Below, one piece after another: positions 13,201-37,408 of a stretch of DNA of 64,000 nt. The stretch covers positions 10,615,501-10,679,500 of the forward strand of contig CM050656.1 in assembly GCA_027574665.1 (NCBI GenBank), written 5' to 3'. Source of the DNA: Rhynochetos jubatus (lineage: Eukaryota; Chordata; Aves; Eurypygiformes; Rhynochetidae). How positions within the stretch are numbered: the stretch's first letter is position 1; each line of letters starts with the position of its first letter. The translations under genes and the position numbers were made by a program. The notes under the pieces were generated by a model. It saw nothing but the letters and a program-made list of their open reading frames with translations, was not told where the DNA came from and ran no database searches.

Positions 13201-14407
13201 AGCCGGGGCAAGAGGCCTTGCAGACCGTGGGCTCACCCTGCCTGCACCTCGGGCAGGGCAAACACCACGGCTGCTTCCTCCTCCTCCTCCTCCTCCTCCT
13301 CCGAGCAACCCAGGGCCCGCAGACCTTTCTCCCCGGTCAGAGTGCAGCCTGGAAGCCGGTGCAGAGGGAGGATGAAAGCTTTTACGCCGATGGGGAATAT
13401 TGACCCAGCCAAAGCGCTCCGGGGTCAGGCTGGGTGGGTCCCCAGCCCACGGGTGGCAGTGGGGATGCGGGCGGATTTAGCCTGTTTCCCTATGGCAACG
13501 ATGCTCGCGCCCACCCGCTCGGGATTGTGTGCGTGGGAGAGTCCCTTCCCCCAGCCGCACTTGAACCCATTGCCCAATCTCGCCACGTTTCCCGGAGGCG
13601 CAGGCATCCCCGGTATTCGCTCCCTCCACGAAGGGAGGGAGGCAAGAAAGCTGCCACCGGCCCTCCCACGGTCCCGGGGAAGGGCTGCCACCGGAGCCCA
13701 ACCCTATACTAGCCACCGGAGAAGCCCCAGCAGGAAGCAAACGCCGGGATGCTTTGTATCTTGTCACCCAGGGGGTGACACCCGTGGTGGAAGGACAGGG
13801 CCGGACTCGCTGCCGTGCCCTTGGCGAAGGTCCCTGCCCTGAATCCTGATCCCCAGGACACCCCGGTCCCTGCCGGAGCCAGCGCCGGGGGGGTGCGCGG
13901 GGAGCAGGACGGAGGTGGGCAGAGGGGTCCGTGGGACCCCGGGGGGCGATGCTGCGTGGGCCGGGGTGCAGGGAAAGGCCGTGGAGGGTGGGTGTATAAG
14001 CTGGGAGCTGTTAACCCACACAGAGGGGGAGCAAAAAAGGGGGAGGGGGGTGCCCCCAGAATGCCAGGAGAGCGCGGGGCACTTTTAGGGGGCTGTTCCC
14101 GGGGGGTGGCGGGCAGTTCCCGGGGGGGAGATGCAGTTATCCCCGGGGAAGGCAGCTACCCCGAGGAGGCGGGTAGCGCCCCCGGTGCCGCGGGACTCAC
14201 CAGCTCGAGGCGGAGCGCCCGGAGGCGGTCGGCGAGCGGCGGGAGAGCGCCGCGGGCCGGTGCCGGCGGTGGTGCCGGCGGTGCGGAGGCGGGGACGGTG
14301 CCGGTCTCGGCCCGCAGCCCCCGCAGCAGCCCGGCGGGCGGCCGCCGTCCCACCTTGCTGGCCAGCTCCCGCAGGTCGGCGGGCAGCGCCTCCCCGCCGC
14401 CCTCCAT
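10207..14407 (-). CDS. LURAP1: LURAP1, leucine-rich adaptor protein 1 (two coding exons)
   Basis: Coding exons are 14201-14407 (69 codons, ATG at 14407-14405, GTGAGT donor) and 10207-10890 (227 codons plus TAG, CAG acceptor), joined in phase 0 to give 296 residues. Diagnostic matches to mammalian LURAP1 are KVGR...GLLRGLR in exon 1, then AYLRAVDVKILQQL, NEGIEAVKWLLEER, SSLASSQYSL, RRGSWDSL and the C-terminus AHWRWLQSQDDVTFL. The family protein (LRAP35a) is a cytoplasmic adaptor that bridges the kinase MRCK and myosin-18A and has also been linked to NF-kappaB activation. The helical leucine-rich core spans about residues 60-105. The last residues, VTFL, fit a class I PDZ ligand. The human protein is about 239 residues; the extra length here lies in the low-complexity middle of exon 2 and in a Pro/Ala-rich insert in exon 1. 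The gene sits next to POMGNT1 as in mammals. Confidence 0.93.
10891..14200 (-). other. LURAP1: LURAP1 intron
   Basis: A single 3.3-kb intron bounded by GTGAGT and CCCTGGCAG on the minus strand. It contains a short CTC-repeat tract and, toward exon 1, rises into the CpG island. A plus-strand AATAAA near 11135 has no gene to serve. I see no additional coding exon. Confidence 0.8.
13276..13302 (+). repeat. (CTC)n simple repeat
   Basis: About nine uninterrupted CTC/TCC triplets inside the LURAP1 intron. They form a polypyrimidine tract on the plus strand. Confidence 0.9.
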
Positions 14408-15150
14408 GCGGGTGGGGCGGCGGCGCCGCGCGGGGCGGCGGCCGCGCTGTCACCCCGGCCGAGCCCCGGCCCCGCCCCGAGCCCCGCCGGCCCCGCCCCG
14501 ATCCCCGCCCCCTCCCCCGCCTCCACCTGCCCGCACCCGGTGGCTGGGCGGGGGGAGCAGTCGCGCATCAGCGAGGTCCGCCGGGGTGCGCAGAGCGGCG
14601 CCGGGGGGGCGGAGCTAGCGCCGGCACCGCCCCCCCCCTCCCCGCCGCGTCCCTGCGGCGCCGGAAGCGGCGCGGCTCCGCTGGCACCGAGGGTTCTCGG
14701 GGCGGCGGCACCGCCGGGCCCGGCCCCGGCCCGCCCCAGCGTCCCCGCACGGACTGTGAGTAGCGTGGCCGGGGCACTCACCCGCTGGGATGCACCGGCT
14801 CCCGGCACCGCCCCCCCCCGGGCTTCCCGCTTGCCCTCCCCCGCCGTTGCTCCGGGAGGGCCGCTACTCCTTCCCGCCTCCCTCCTTGGGCCCCTGGCTC
14901 CTCTCTCCCTCCGCCCGGAGCGCCTGAGCCCCCTTCGCGACTCCTCCCCGCAGCCCTCGGCCCCCCACCCTCAAGCGCCTCTACGGTTCACCCCCTCCGG
15001 CATCACCGGGGTCCCGTTGCCCTTCCCCTGAGGGCTCTGGGTCCCCCAGCCCTCCCCTCCCCTACCAAAGCGGCTGCTCTGCGCTCCCCACCCCATAACG
15101 CGTGCTCCCCACCCCGCCCGGCTCCGCTGGGAGAGGCCCGTGCTCCAGCC
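13850..15150. promoter_or_regulatory. CpG island, bidirectional promoter of LURAP1 and POMGNT1
   Basis: The segment is very GC-rich with dense CpG and GC-box-like runs (GGGGCGG, CCCCGCCC), peaking at about 14200-14800. LURAP1 starts translation leftward at 14407. On the plus strand a GTGAGT donor follows position 14755, and this could end the noncoding first exon of POMGNT1, whose coding starts in the next exon. The two 5' ends would then be within a few hundred bases, the usual design of a divergent CpG-island promoter. No TATA box is seen. Island limits are by eye, and the POMGNT1 first exon is inferred from the donor and from the known 22-exon structure of the human gene. Confidence 0.7.
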
Positions 15151-15692
15151 GGCTCTGCCGGGCCTCCGCGTTCTGCCCCAGGCTCCAGTGGGATGCGGGG
15201 CAGCCAGGCCTCACCTGGGGACACCCCCTGTGCCCCAGGATCTTCGGCAGGGCCCAGCTGCGGTCTCCATGCTAGTCCAGCTGCATCCCTGTTGGGGGGG
15301 GCGTGCTGCTTCGCAGCCCTGCAGGTGGGCAGGGACCTTGCAGGCCGATGTATCCAGTCATGGCACTTCCATAATGCCGCGGGTCCAGGGTCTGTCACCG
15401 GCTGGTGCCTCTTGGCCACTTTTCCAGAGGGTGGGAGTGGGCAGGTTGGTCTGGGGCAAAGGTTCTCACTGGCCCCTGGGATCGAGGGTTTCCCGTTTCC
15501 CAGCTTACAGTTCTCCAGTGAAGCCTGGCCTCGTGGATCGCTCCTTGCGGAGTTAGGGTTGCTGACAGGTGGGGAGGCTCTATGGGGCTCCAGCTTGTGG
15601 TGCGTGGCTTGTGCCAGGCCCTGTTTTTGCTGGGGAGGGGCTTTGAAGGCACTCACTTCCCTCACCCTGTGCCCTCCTGGCAGGGAGCCCCG

Positions 15693-15725
15693 ATGGACAG
15701 GAGAGCCGAGCAGAGCGCGTCCTGA
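15693..15725 (+). other. Short upstream ORF in the POMGNT1 leader
   Basis: Exon 2 of POMGNT1 probably starts at 15684 after CTGGCAG. Nine bases in, an ATG opens a 10-codon frame ([10 protein letters not shown]) ending in TGA, 40 bases before the main start codon. It does not overlap the main frame, so reinitiation is possible. Whether it is translated is unknown. Confidence 0.5.
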
Positions 15726-15765
15726 CCCCTGCCCCACGTGGCTGCCCCTGTGCCAGCCTGTGACT

Positions 15766-28161
<12,396 letters not shown>

Positions 28162-30530
28162 GACCGGCAGCTGGGAAGCGAGGGGGACCGGGAGAAGACG
28201 GAGACCTCCACGGCGCAGAGACAGAGTTGGCAGCAGCTCTCGGAGGCTGGTGACAACAGACGGGCGCAGACTCCCATTTCAGGCTGCAAAATGAGACCTC
28301 GGGCTCCCTCCAGCCCCCTGTTGTGGTCTCCCTCTCCCTTGCACGGGACAGGGTACTACCCATCCCAGGAACTTTGGCTTTTTAACATGGACTCTTTACT
28401 AATGCTGCTCCCGTTGCCCCCTGGCTGGGCAGGGCTGGAGGAAGGGGATGCTCAGCAGGGGGCGAGAGGGGGCCCTCGACAAACACCTCTGCTTCCCTTT
28501 TTGGCCCAAGTCCTGAGAAAGCAGCATGCAAGCGCTGCAGCCTACCAGCTGGGTGTTATTTATTAACTCTTGCCTGGCTGGCTCCGTGCCCATGAACAAG
28601 GTGAAGAAGGAATCTTCCGGCATCTTTCCCACTCACGGATGCACCTTGAAGACTGTTTGCTGGGTTGGACATCTCCCCGCGCACCGGCTTCGCTTCCCAG
28701 GCTGTAGTGACCGGTGCAGCCCAGCACGTAGCAAAAAGGAATGCTAAGGAGGAGCTGAACCTGCTGTGGATGTGTAGGGGACACCCTATACCCAGCACCG
28801 GGTGCCCTGTTGCTTTCCCTGCAGTTCTGGGAGCTGGTGGTGACTAGATGGAAGTGGGCCAGGCTGTGTGCTGTGGCTCAGACCGTCCTCACCCACCTTC
28901 GCTGTGGGGAGCAGCCCTGTCCCCCGAATCGTGGGAGGGGGTGAAAGTGCCTTGCAGAGCGAGATGAGAGCAGCCAGCGAGCATCCCCAGCTGCAGGGGG
29001 CAGGATGGTCCAGGGTCCTCTGGAGTGGGAGATGCTGCGCTCCGGCGTGGTCCTTGCCTGTGGTACTGTACCCTGTCTCTCCCTTCTCCCTGGCCAGGAA
29101 CCCCTTAGCCCTTGATGAAGGCAGAGGGGGCTTGTTATCCTCAACCCCTCCCCCGGTACGTTGCTAGCACGGAAGCCGTGAGCTGAGCCAGGATGGGCAG
29201 CCTGGCTCTCCTGCTGTGGTACACCCCTCATGCAGAGGGAGAGGGAGGGGGTCCCTATTCCCCTTCCCGTGCCTTAGGAAGGACCCCAGGGCCCCCTCCC
29301 ACGCCCAGCCACTCGGTACTAATGTCGTCATCGCCCCTCCTGCACTGGGGGCAGCCCTGGTCCCTTGCTCAGTGCACTTCCCTGTCTCATCCACGCAGCA
29401 AGAGGTCTGTTCTCTGCCAGGTCCGCAGCCTTGAGCAGGGGTGCTATGCCCTGGCCTGCCCCTAGGAGGAGAATTTGCTGCTCAGACCTTTCCCTGTGGT
29501 CACAGGGACTCTTCCCCTTCGTTTTCTCACTGTGAACTGAGCGTCAGGGTCTACACTACACTAACTTATTTATTTATTGCTGTGGGCAGGGGAGGATGGC
29601 AGGAAAGCAGTGTGGGGAGCTGGCAGCCCTCAGCCTGCATGGGTGCGGTCATGGGAGGTTTGTCTCGTCCCCCTGGCTCCATCCTCTGTTCCCCTCCTTC
29701 CTCCCTTGCCCAGCGTAGGAATGAATAGTTGTGAACCTGGGGCACCTGCTCCTCTTCACCCAAAACGAGCCCTGTGTGGTCACAGCGCAGCTCTGGCCTG
29801 ACCCCAGGGGCGCTGACCCCGCCGGCCCTTGCATGCCTGTCCTAGCAGCTGGGATGCCACCGATGCAGGAGAGGAAGAAGGGGGTGCAGGGTGGCACCCT
29901 TGAGACTGCAGGGCTTGGGGTCAACCCTGGCCTCTGCCACCCCCAGCGCTGCCCTTGGCTGGGCTCCGGCAGCCAGTGAGCAGGTGGCCTCTCTGTGCTG
30001 GTCCTCAGGGGCAAAGCAGGTTCTTTCAGTGTGATGGGAGAGGGACTCAGCTCCTTCCCAGGGAAAGCAGCTCCCTCCCCATACCCTCCTTTGGAAAGAC
30101 TTCCACGGCACTCACGGTGATGCCCTTTCCTTGGCATCTCTGTCCCAAGGCCCCGTTCCCTTTCTCCCCGAAACTGAACGCACTCCCTTTCCCTTCTCTG
30201 GCAGGTCTCAGGCTTGGCTTCTTCCTCGCTCCTGGAGCTGGGGAAGGTGGTCCCACGGCTGGGGAATGGCTTAAACACGAGTTCCCCTCTGCCACGACAC
30301 TGCAGCAACCAGGGCTGTGGCTTTCCGTGACAGCGGGACTTAACCGGTGGGCTCCAAGCCCCCCCGGCACTGCGCGTGGTCCCCTGGATGCTCTTCTCCG
30401 TCCCCGCCTGTTCCTCCAGCAAGGCTCCGGGGTGGGGGTGGCCGCTGGGGGGGCTGGGTGTGTGGGCATCCCCAGGCCTCGCCGCTTTCTGAATCGGGTT
30501 ATTTTTTCAGGAGTAAACGTTGCGAAGCTG
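28162..30530 (+). other. POMGNT1: Probable 3' UTR of POMGNT1
   Basis: No canonical AATAAA follows the stop closely. The region has AU-rich patches typical of 3' UTRs (TTATTTATTAAC near 28556, TTATTTATTTATTG near 29567). The best end signal is the AGTAAA listed separately at 30512. Open frames here have no recognisable homology. The extent is inferred. Confidence 0.4.
30512..30517 (+). terminator. POMGNT1: Candidate variant poly(A) signal (AGTAAA) for POMGNT1
   Basis: AGTAAA is an accepted variant hexamer. It follows a T-rich run and is followed by a GT-rich stretch (CTCGTGTGTTC) 20-35 bases on, the layout of a cleavage site. It lies 2.35 kb after the stop codon. Confidence 0.35.
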
Positions 30531-33500
30531 TTGAGCCTCGTGTGTTCATGGCTGGGGTCCCCAGCTCCGGCCACCTGCGAAGGACGGACCCCTGTCCTCT
30601 GTGGGCTCTCAGTGGCCCCGGGCCTCTGCCCTGTGGTTCCCACACCAGCAGAGGTCATCTGTGCCGCGCAGTGCCGGAGCGGCTGGCACAGGTGGGTGAG
30701 TTGTTTCCTCCTTCAGCTTTATTGCTTTTATCTGCTGTTCAGTAACAGATGGAAACTGGGACCAGCTGCCTGGGGCCGCTGGCTTGGCGTCACCGGCCCC
30801 CGTGTCCCCCAGCACCTCCGGCTGCTGGCCCCTGGCCCTCGCCTCCTGGGCTACATTTTGGGCCTCTATGGGTGGATCTGGGTTTCTTTCCTTTGAGAGA
30901 AATGGGGTTCTGGGATAAGGACCCCCTGCCCGAGGTCACAGCAGAAGGAAGGGACGTTGTAGCTGGAGAGGACCAAGGCCCCTGCCATCAACCAGCCAGA
31001 GCAGAGACCTGGCAATTCATGTCACGCCACAGTAGGGCCAGCCCATCTCCTGCTGCTCCTGAGCCGTTCAGCCCCTGCCTGGTTATGGCCAGGCACGGCA
31101 GAGCAGGGGCTGCAGGAGGGCGTCCAGCAAAGCCCCTCTGCAGCGCAGCCCCCTCTGCAGCGCAGCCCCCTTCGCTCCTCCCCACAGGGGTGGGTGCAGG
31201 CAGGGGTGAAGCGAAGCCAAGCGAGGAGCCAGCTCGGTCCTGCAGCGAGAAAAAACTGCCGCAACCTCTGGGCCAGCCCCCTGTGGGTGCCTTTGGCAGG
31301 AAGCCTCTCCAAATCTGTGCCCCACGTGGGGCAGGGAGCCCTGGGAGGGCTGGGGGTGTACCTGTTTCTGGGCCAGAGACCACAGGACCCAAACAAATCT
31401 GCGGCAGGAGGGTGTTGGCCACCAGCACGGACCAGCCACAACCTGCGTCCCGCACCGGCTGCCTCCTGCCCGCTCCCTGCAGCCAGGCTGGGCTTCTTCC
31501 TTGGTGACTCCCAGCCTCTCCCCGAGGCCAGGCACAGCTTTTGGGGGCGCACCCCATTGCCAGAGGTTTTTTCCCAGCTCCAGGAGCTTTGCTTGGAGGT
31601 GCTGGAGCAGGGTCTCCCCTTCTAAGAGCCTCCCCATCCGCCTCCCTCCCTGTGGCGCTGAGCCCCTGCCAGCGTGCCAAGGACAAGGATTGGGCTGCTG
31701 GGTCCAATGCCCATGGGCAGAGCCCCCCAGGGTGGCGTGGGCTCTGGTTTGAGACCCCTGGACATCATGCCCACCTCGGGGGACTAGCATTTGCAAGCTG
31801 CTGCGTTTCTAGGAGCATCCCCTCCTGAAACAGAGGGATGATGCTAAAAGCAGGTTAACCCCCTCAAAGCGGGGGTGCCCCCCACGCCAGGCTGATGGAG
31901 AGTTTCAGCCCACCCCTCCCCGGGTGATGGTGTTGTGGACGCTCATTGTCTGAACCAGCTCAGTCCTGGGAAGCTTGTTGGGGTTTTCTTGGGGTCCCGC
32001 TCACCTCCTGGATGCTGGAGCACCCCCAGGTGCCTGGGAGCCAGCTGGGTGACTGGCCCACCCTCCCTCCTCCCTGGGAAGCCCAACCCCACGGCTCAGC
32101 CCCACACAGCACCAGCTTTCGCACATGCTGCCCAGGTTCCCAGGTCTCACCCAGCCCGTGCAGCCCCCCTGCAGCCCGGCCCCCCGGCTTTGTGCAGCCG
32201 TACAAAGGAGAACCTGTCCGAGCTGCTCCGTGTCCTGGGAGCTGGCTGATAATTAAACAAAGGCAAAACAGCCTTGGTATGAAACTTGACCTTTCTGGAG
32301 CTTGGCGGGGGAAGGGGAATTTTGCATCATTTCTGGTGGTGGTGATGTTTATGCGTTATGTTTGTTTGGGGTGGGGAGTTCCTGTGCTCCCGTGATGAGC
32401 TGCGATGTGGGAGATAAAGTCCAGGCTGACCCTTCCCGTGACCCATCAGTCTCTCTGTGCCCCACAGATGGAGGGAAGCACCCTCCAGCCGGCATCCACC
32501 GCGATAACAGGCACCTTCATCCCAGCTCAGGAAGCTGATCCCAAATTTTCGGCACCCTTTGCTTTATGAAGAGCCCTGCGACACCAAGGTGCCCAAACCG
32601 CTCCCAGGAAGGGGCTCTGTTTGGTTTCTCCCCTCAGTCCTGGCTGTGAGGGTCCCCCCCTGCGTGTCCCCATCCCCTGCATGGAGCTGCCACCTCCTCC
32701 ACCTGCACCCAGCAAAGCCCAGTGGCGAATTAATCTTCAACTGGGTACCGGGATCATTGCTGTGATGGTTATTACGCCGTGTCCTGCCCGGCGAAGCGTT
32801 AATGATTAACACCACACGTTCAATGTCAACTCCTGCTTTTGAGTAGCCCTTCCATCACCTCTGATATCCCAACAAATTACTGGGGCACGGAGCTTCCCAG
32901 AAAGGAGCGCTGGGGCTGGGCGGGCACCCAGGGTGGTTTATCTCTGGGGCAGGGAGGAGGAGGGCTGGACCAGGGAAAGGGAGCATTGCCTTACTTCCTC
33001 CCTGGGGCCAGCCCGTGCCCTTCAAGGATGTCCTCTCCCTGCTCCAGGAACGTCCTGGCCAGGCAGTTAGGGCGGGGGAAAATCCCCTGCAGCGGGTACT
33101 GCTGGAGCAGCTGCTGCTGGTTGAGTTTGCTTTTGCTTCACGTTCGCTCCCTTTATCAGCACAAACCCCGAGAGCTGTGATTCCTCCTCCCACTCAGGAC
33201 ACCCTTGTCCCCCACCAAAGCTAATTCCCAGGAGGGAGGGGGCAAGGTGTTTCCTAAAGGGCTGAGTGCTGCCCGCTCCCTGCCGGCACGCAGCCCTCTG
33301 CCACGCAGGGTTTTGCCCGTTGTGTCCCGGGCCAGGCGATGCCGGTGGCGAACGCGCCCTGCGAATCTCCGGGGACTTTGGCCTGTGTGTGTGGCACTCG
33401 TCATGGCAAGGCAACGTATGAGCCAGCACCCCATGGGGCTGCCAGGGGTGAAAGGCAGCTCTTCGGGTATCTGCCTTCCCCGAATTGCCGGGGCTCCAGC

Positions 33501-36145
33501 CCCTCGTTGTCCCCACCCTGTGCCCATGGGGATGCCGCACTGCAGGAGGTCGCTGGGGGGGCCCGGATCCACGCCACCCAGCCCAGCCTCCAGCCCACGC
33601 ACCGGCCCCTTGCGTATCGCTTCCGAGGGAGCAGCTCAGCCTTGAGTCATCCCGCTCCCCAAGTAGGGGGAAATTCCCCGCGTGGGCTCCAAAAGTGGCC
33701 ATTTCCCGCAGGGAAAACGTCCAAGGCTGCTGCAGGGGGGGAATATGGTGGCATCAGGCTGTTCCCCATCGCATGGAGGGGGCTCCTGCGGCTGCAGCAG
33801 ATGGGATGAGGCCAGAAATGCTACACCTCCCAGGGGCTCAGGGAGGGAGGGGATCTGCGTGCACCCCTGTTTCCCTGTACGGAGCAAACCCCAGAGCACA
33901 GGGACCAAATGCCACCATGGTGAGCCCGCCCTGCAGCCCAGCGTTCCCCCACTCAACAGGGTCTCTCCCCGCCATCCTCACCACCTCCCCAGCTGGGAGA
34001 GGGGCAAACCCGGTCCAGGAGGAGAAGCCTGCCACCCTGCCCTTCACTCCTGACGCCTCTGCCCATCCCAGGCTGGTCAGCACCCGCTTGGGGGTTACTG
34101 CCCACGGTGGGGCAAACCCACCGCCAGGGAGCACCAGGGGGTGTGTGGCTGGAGTGACCATGCCAGGGACACTCCACCCTCCTGCTTTTCCCCCACCCTG
34201 TGTCATGGGTGGAAAAGAAAAACCTCCACCCATGCACACCCCCCATCAGGGGAGCAGCCTGAGGATGCCTTCCCAGGAGCAATAAGGAAGTTTCTGTTTG
34301 GTACCACGTGCCTCTGGGACTTTTTGACCTCGTGGCGCAACCGTCATCTTCTGGGGTGTTGCCAAGCTCTCCGGGGTGCCAGTCTGTGGGAACCAGGAAA
34401 ATCTAGGGGTCACAATGTGCAGAGATGCCTGGCGGCACCTGCGCAGAGTGGTGGGGATGGGGAGGTGGGCTAGGGTACATCCTGAGGCTGGTGAGGGTCC
34501 AGCTGGGATGGGGTCTCCTCCGGAGAGCTGAGAAGCCCCGGTGGTGGCTGGGCAGTGGGAAGTGGAGGGCAGAGGCACAGCGGGAGCACGGGGGTGGCTG
34601 CACCAGCCTGGCTTTACCCCCCACTGTCCCACCGCTGCCCTTGGGCTGCCAGGGGAGGCAAGAAGGGTGCTGGGGAGGAATCGCACCAGGGAGGAGAAAC
34701 TGGTCCTTCGAGTTTCCCCAGCAGGCAGAGGGGAGGAACCAAGCCCGTGGCTGCAGGGTTGTTGCCAAAACTCAGCGCCAGAGAAACGTCCTGCCCTGTC
34801 CCGGAGAAACCCCGCGGCTGGGCAGAGGTGGGAAACCGGGAGCCTCCAGCCACTCAGGCATCGCCCCCGAGCCCGGTCCATCCCGTGGGGGTGATGGTGT
34901 TTGCCAGGAGCCAGCTTGGCAAGGCAGCCCCAAAAAGAGGGAGCAGAGGGGGACGTGGCCAGGCCGGGTGCACCCCGTGGTGCCTGGCTGGGTGCCAACA
35001 GACTCCCGGGCACCCTGACACCTCCGGGAAGGGCTTTGGGCAGCTCCTGTGTGCTCAGAGAGTGGAAAGAGGAATAAGAGCCCTGATGTTACCCATGAGG
35101 TCACCAGTTTGTGGTGGAACATGGACCTTCACCCATCCAGCGAGAAGGAGGAAGAGAAGGCGATTTTCTGGCAGCTTTCCCCCACGCCTCGCCGTGGGGC
35201 AGGGCCAGAACCCACATCCCTTGGGCTGAGTGACTTGGGGCGGAGAGCAGGTCCACATGCCCGTCCCGCTGCCACCCAGCTGCTCCCACCAGCACGCTGG
35301 GTGCTGATAGTGCCAGGGAGATGCCGGACGCCGAGAGGCCGCAGCGGTGCCTTGGTGCAGCCCCGTACCTGGTGCCAGAGCTGATAAGGGGCTGCAAGGT
35401 CAGGCACGGAGCAAGGCGGCGCGCGGGGAGGCTGTTTGCCCGCTGGCCACCTGCCCCGTGGCTAATCGCAGCATCCTTCGCTGCTGCCCCATAGCCCTTG
35501 CTCTCTGCCCCACAAACGGGGAGGTGGGGAGCTGCATGTCAAAAATGGGGTGAAACAGCCCTCAACAATACCCACCCACCCCCTGCCTTGGCTTCGCTTT
35601 TGAAATGGGGAAACCAAGGCACGGCGAGCGGATGCTCAAGGTGGGGTGGTGCCAAAGCCAGGGAGGGAGTGATGCTGGGGAAAGGGGGCATCTGGAAACC
35701 CCCCAAACCTGCTTGTGACCCCCCACCATCCCCACATATAGAGGGACTGTGGTTGCATCAGATAGGTAGTGGGTGACAATGCTGGGGGATGGAGATACTC
35801 AGAGATGGGGCTGGCAGGACTCGCTCCCCCTCGCCACCTCAAGCACCCCATTTCGGGTTCCTGGGGCTGATGGGGACACGGATACCAGTACACCCCCCCA
35901 CACCAGCCCTGCCTTTCAAGCCAGCTGTGGCTCAGGTCACGAACTGGTGTTGCTGAGCGAGTGGCGGCTGCTGCCGAGGGCAGGGCAGGTTTCAAGGCTA
36001 GTGGCAGCCTCCCTGCTCCCCAGCTCTTGTGCAAACACCCAGCTGCCTCTTTCCAAGCACCAAGCAGGTGAGGAGCTGTGGTGAAAACATGCAGGGTGTG
36101 GGCAGGGTGTGGGCAGGGCTGTGCTGCCTGCATGGGGCTGACAGT
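30531..36145. other. Intergenic stretch between POMGNT1 and TSPAN1, no gene recognised
   Basis: GC-rich unique sequence with several long overlapping frames on both strands (such as those at 30749-31507 and 31083-31796), which is what GC-rich noncoding DNA gives by chance. A small direct repeat of an 18-base unit (CCCCTCTGCAGCGCAGCC type) lies at about 31132-31170. I see no conserved protein, no RNA gene and no recognisable mobile element in this interval. Confidence 0.5.
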
Positions 36146-36660
36146 CCTGTAGGTTGGGAAAGATCAAGTCCAACCATTAGCCTGGCACTGCCAAGTCTCC
36201 CACTAACCCATGTCCCTGAGCACCACATCTACACAACTCTTAAATCCCTCCAGGGATGGTGACCCCACCACTTCCCTGGGCAGCCCGTTCCAATACCTGA
36301 CAGCCCTTTCAGTGAAGGAATTTTTCCTCATATCTGATCTAAACCTCCCCTGGCACAACTTGAGGCCGTTTCCTCTTGTCCCATCACTTGTCACTTGGGA
36401 AGAGACCAACCCCCACCTCTCTGCACCCTCCTTTCAGGTAGTTGTAGGCAGCAATCAGGTCTCCCCTGAGCCTCCTCTTCTCCAGGCTGGACCCCTCCAG
36501 CTCCCTCAGCCACTCCTCACAGGAATTGTGCTCCAGACCCTGCTCCAGCTACATTCCCTTCCTTGGACACACTCCAGCACCTCAGTGTCTTTCTTGAAGT
36601 GAGGGGCCCAAAACTGAACCCACAATTCAAGGTGGGAGGACAGGGGGAAGGCATCACCCC
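36146..36660 (-). mobile_element. CR1 LINE 3' fragment
   Basis: The plus strand reads as the reverse complement of a CR1 3' region: AGGTTGGGAAAGATCAAGTCC, then CCAGGGATGGTGACCCCACCA, GGGCAGCCCGTTCCAATACC, CCTCTTGTCCCATCACTTG and TCTCCAGGCTG. It is about 0.5 kb, truncated at the element's 5' side as usual for CR1, and diverged from the other two copies in the window, so it belongs to a different and probably older subfamily. It lies just beyond the TSPAN1 poly(A) signal. Confidence 0.88.
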
Positions 36661-36732
36661 ACACTGCTGCACTCCCCCAGCCTGTTCCCTGAAGGTAGGA
36701 CCCAGAAAGTCATTGATACCCAAGATGAAAAA

Positions 36733-36738
36733 TTTATT
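36733..36738 (-). terminator. TSPAN1: Poly(A) signal of TSPAN1
   Basis: AATAAA on the minus strand, about 670 bases downstream of the TSPAN1 stop codon and the first canonical signal in that direction. The 3' UTR would run from 37408 to roughly 36715, ending just short of the CR1 fragment. Confidence 0.6.
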
Positions 36739-37408
36739 TGTTTTTTCTTTGCAGCACAGGGAGGGGCTCAGCCACAAAATGATAGGGGGTAGGGGGCAGC
36801 CCCAGCCACCACGTGGCCAGGGTCCAACAGGGCTGTCTTCATGCCAGGGCAGGGACCAGCCACTACCTCTTCTGAGGGACAACACGGTGACAGGGTCAGG
36901 ACTGGCAGAAAACAGGTGTAGGAGCAGATACCCCTCCCCTGTGAGAGTGTAGCTACCACCTACAACACCTTGGCTGGGCCAGTGGAGGGATGCAGGGGGG
37001 CACAGGCCAGCCCCACTGCCAGCCCCTGCATGGGGACAGTGTGGGAGAGGTACAGTATGCACCTACAAGGGTTTAATCAAGACATCACTGCCACTGCCAG
37101 ATCAGCAGCCCTGATCAGCCCCTGTGCCGCTTCATCTCCCCCTGCCATCATCTGAACGGATCAAGCAGCTTCCCCCCATGCCAAAACCACCCCAAATCTC
37201 TATGTACAGGCTCAGTGTGCCACATCGGTACAAAAATATACACAAACTCTACAGATCCCAGCTCAGTAGATCAAAACACAGCTATAAATCACAGTGCACA
37301 GGACAGCATCAGGCCCGGGGAGCGATGGTGTGTCCCCCCGAGAGCACGGTACGCCACGGGCGCACGCCAGCATGGTGGGGGGGCAAATCATCCTCCTGCC
37401 TCCTAGGG

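Noticed and set aside
13815-14618. 267-codon plus-strand frame across the CpG island
   Set aside because: Low-complexity Arg/Gly/Pro sequence antisense to LURAP1 exon 1; composition artefact.
31083-31796. 237-codon minus-strand frame in the POMGNT1-TSPAN1 gap
   Set aside because: No homology recognised and several rival frames of similar length overlap it.
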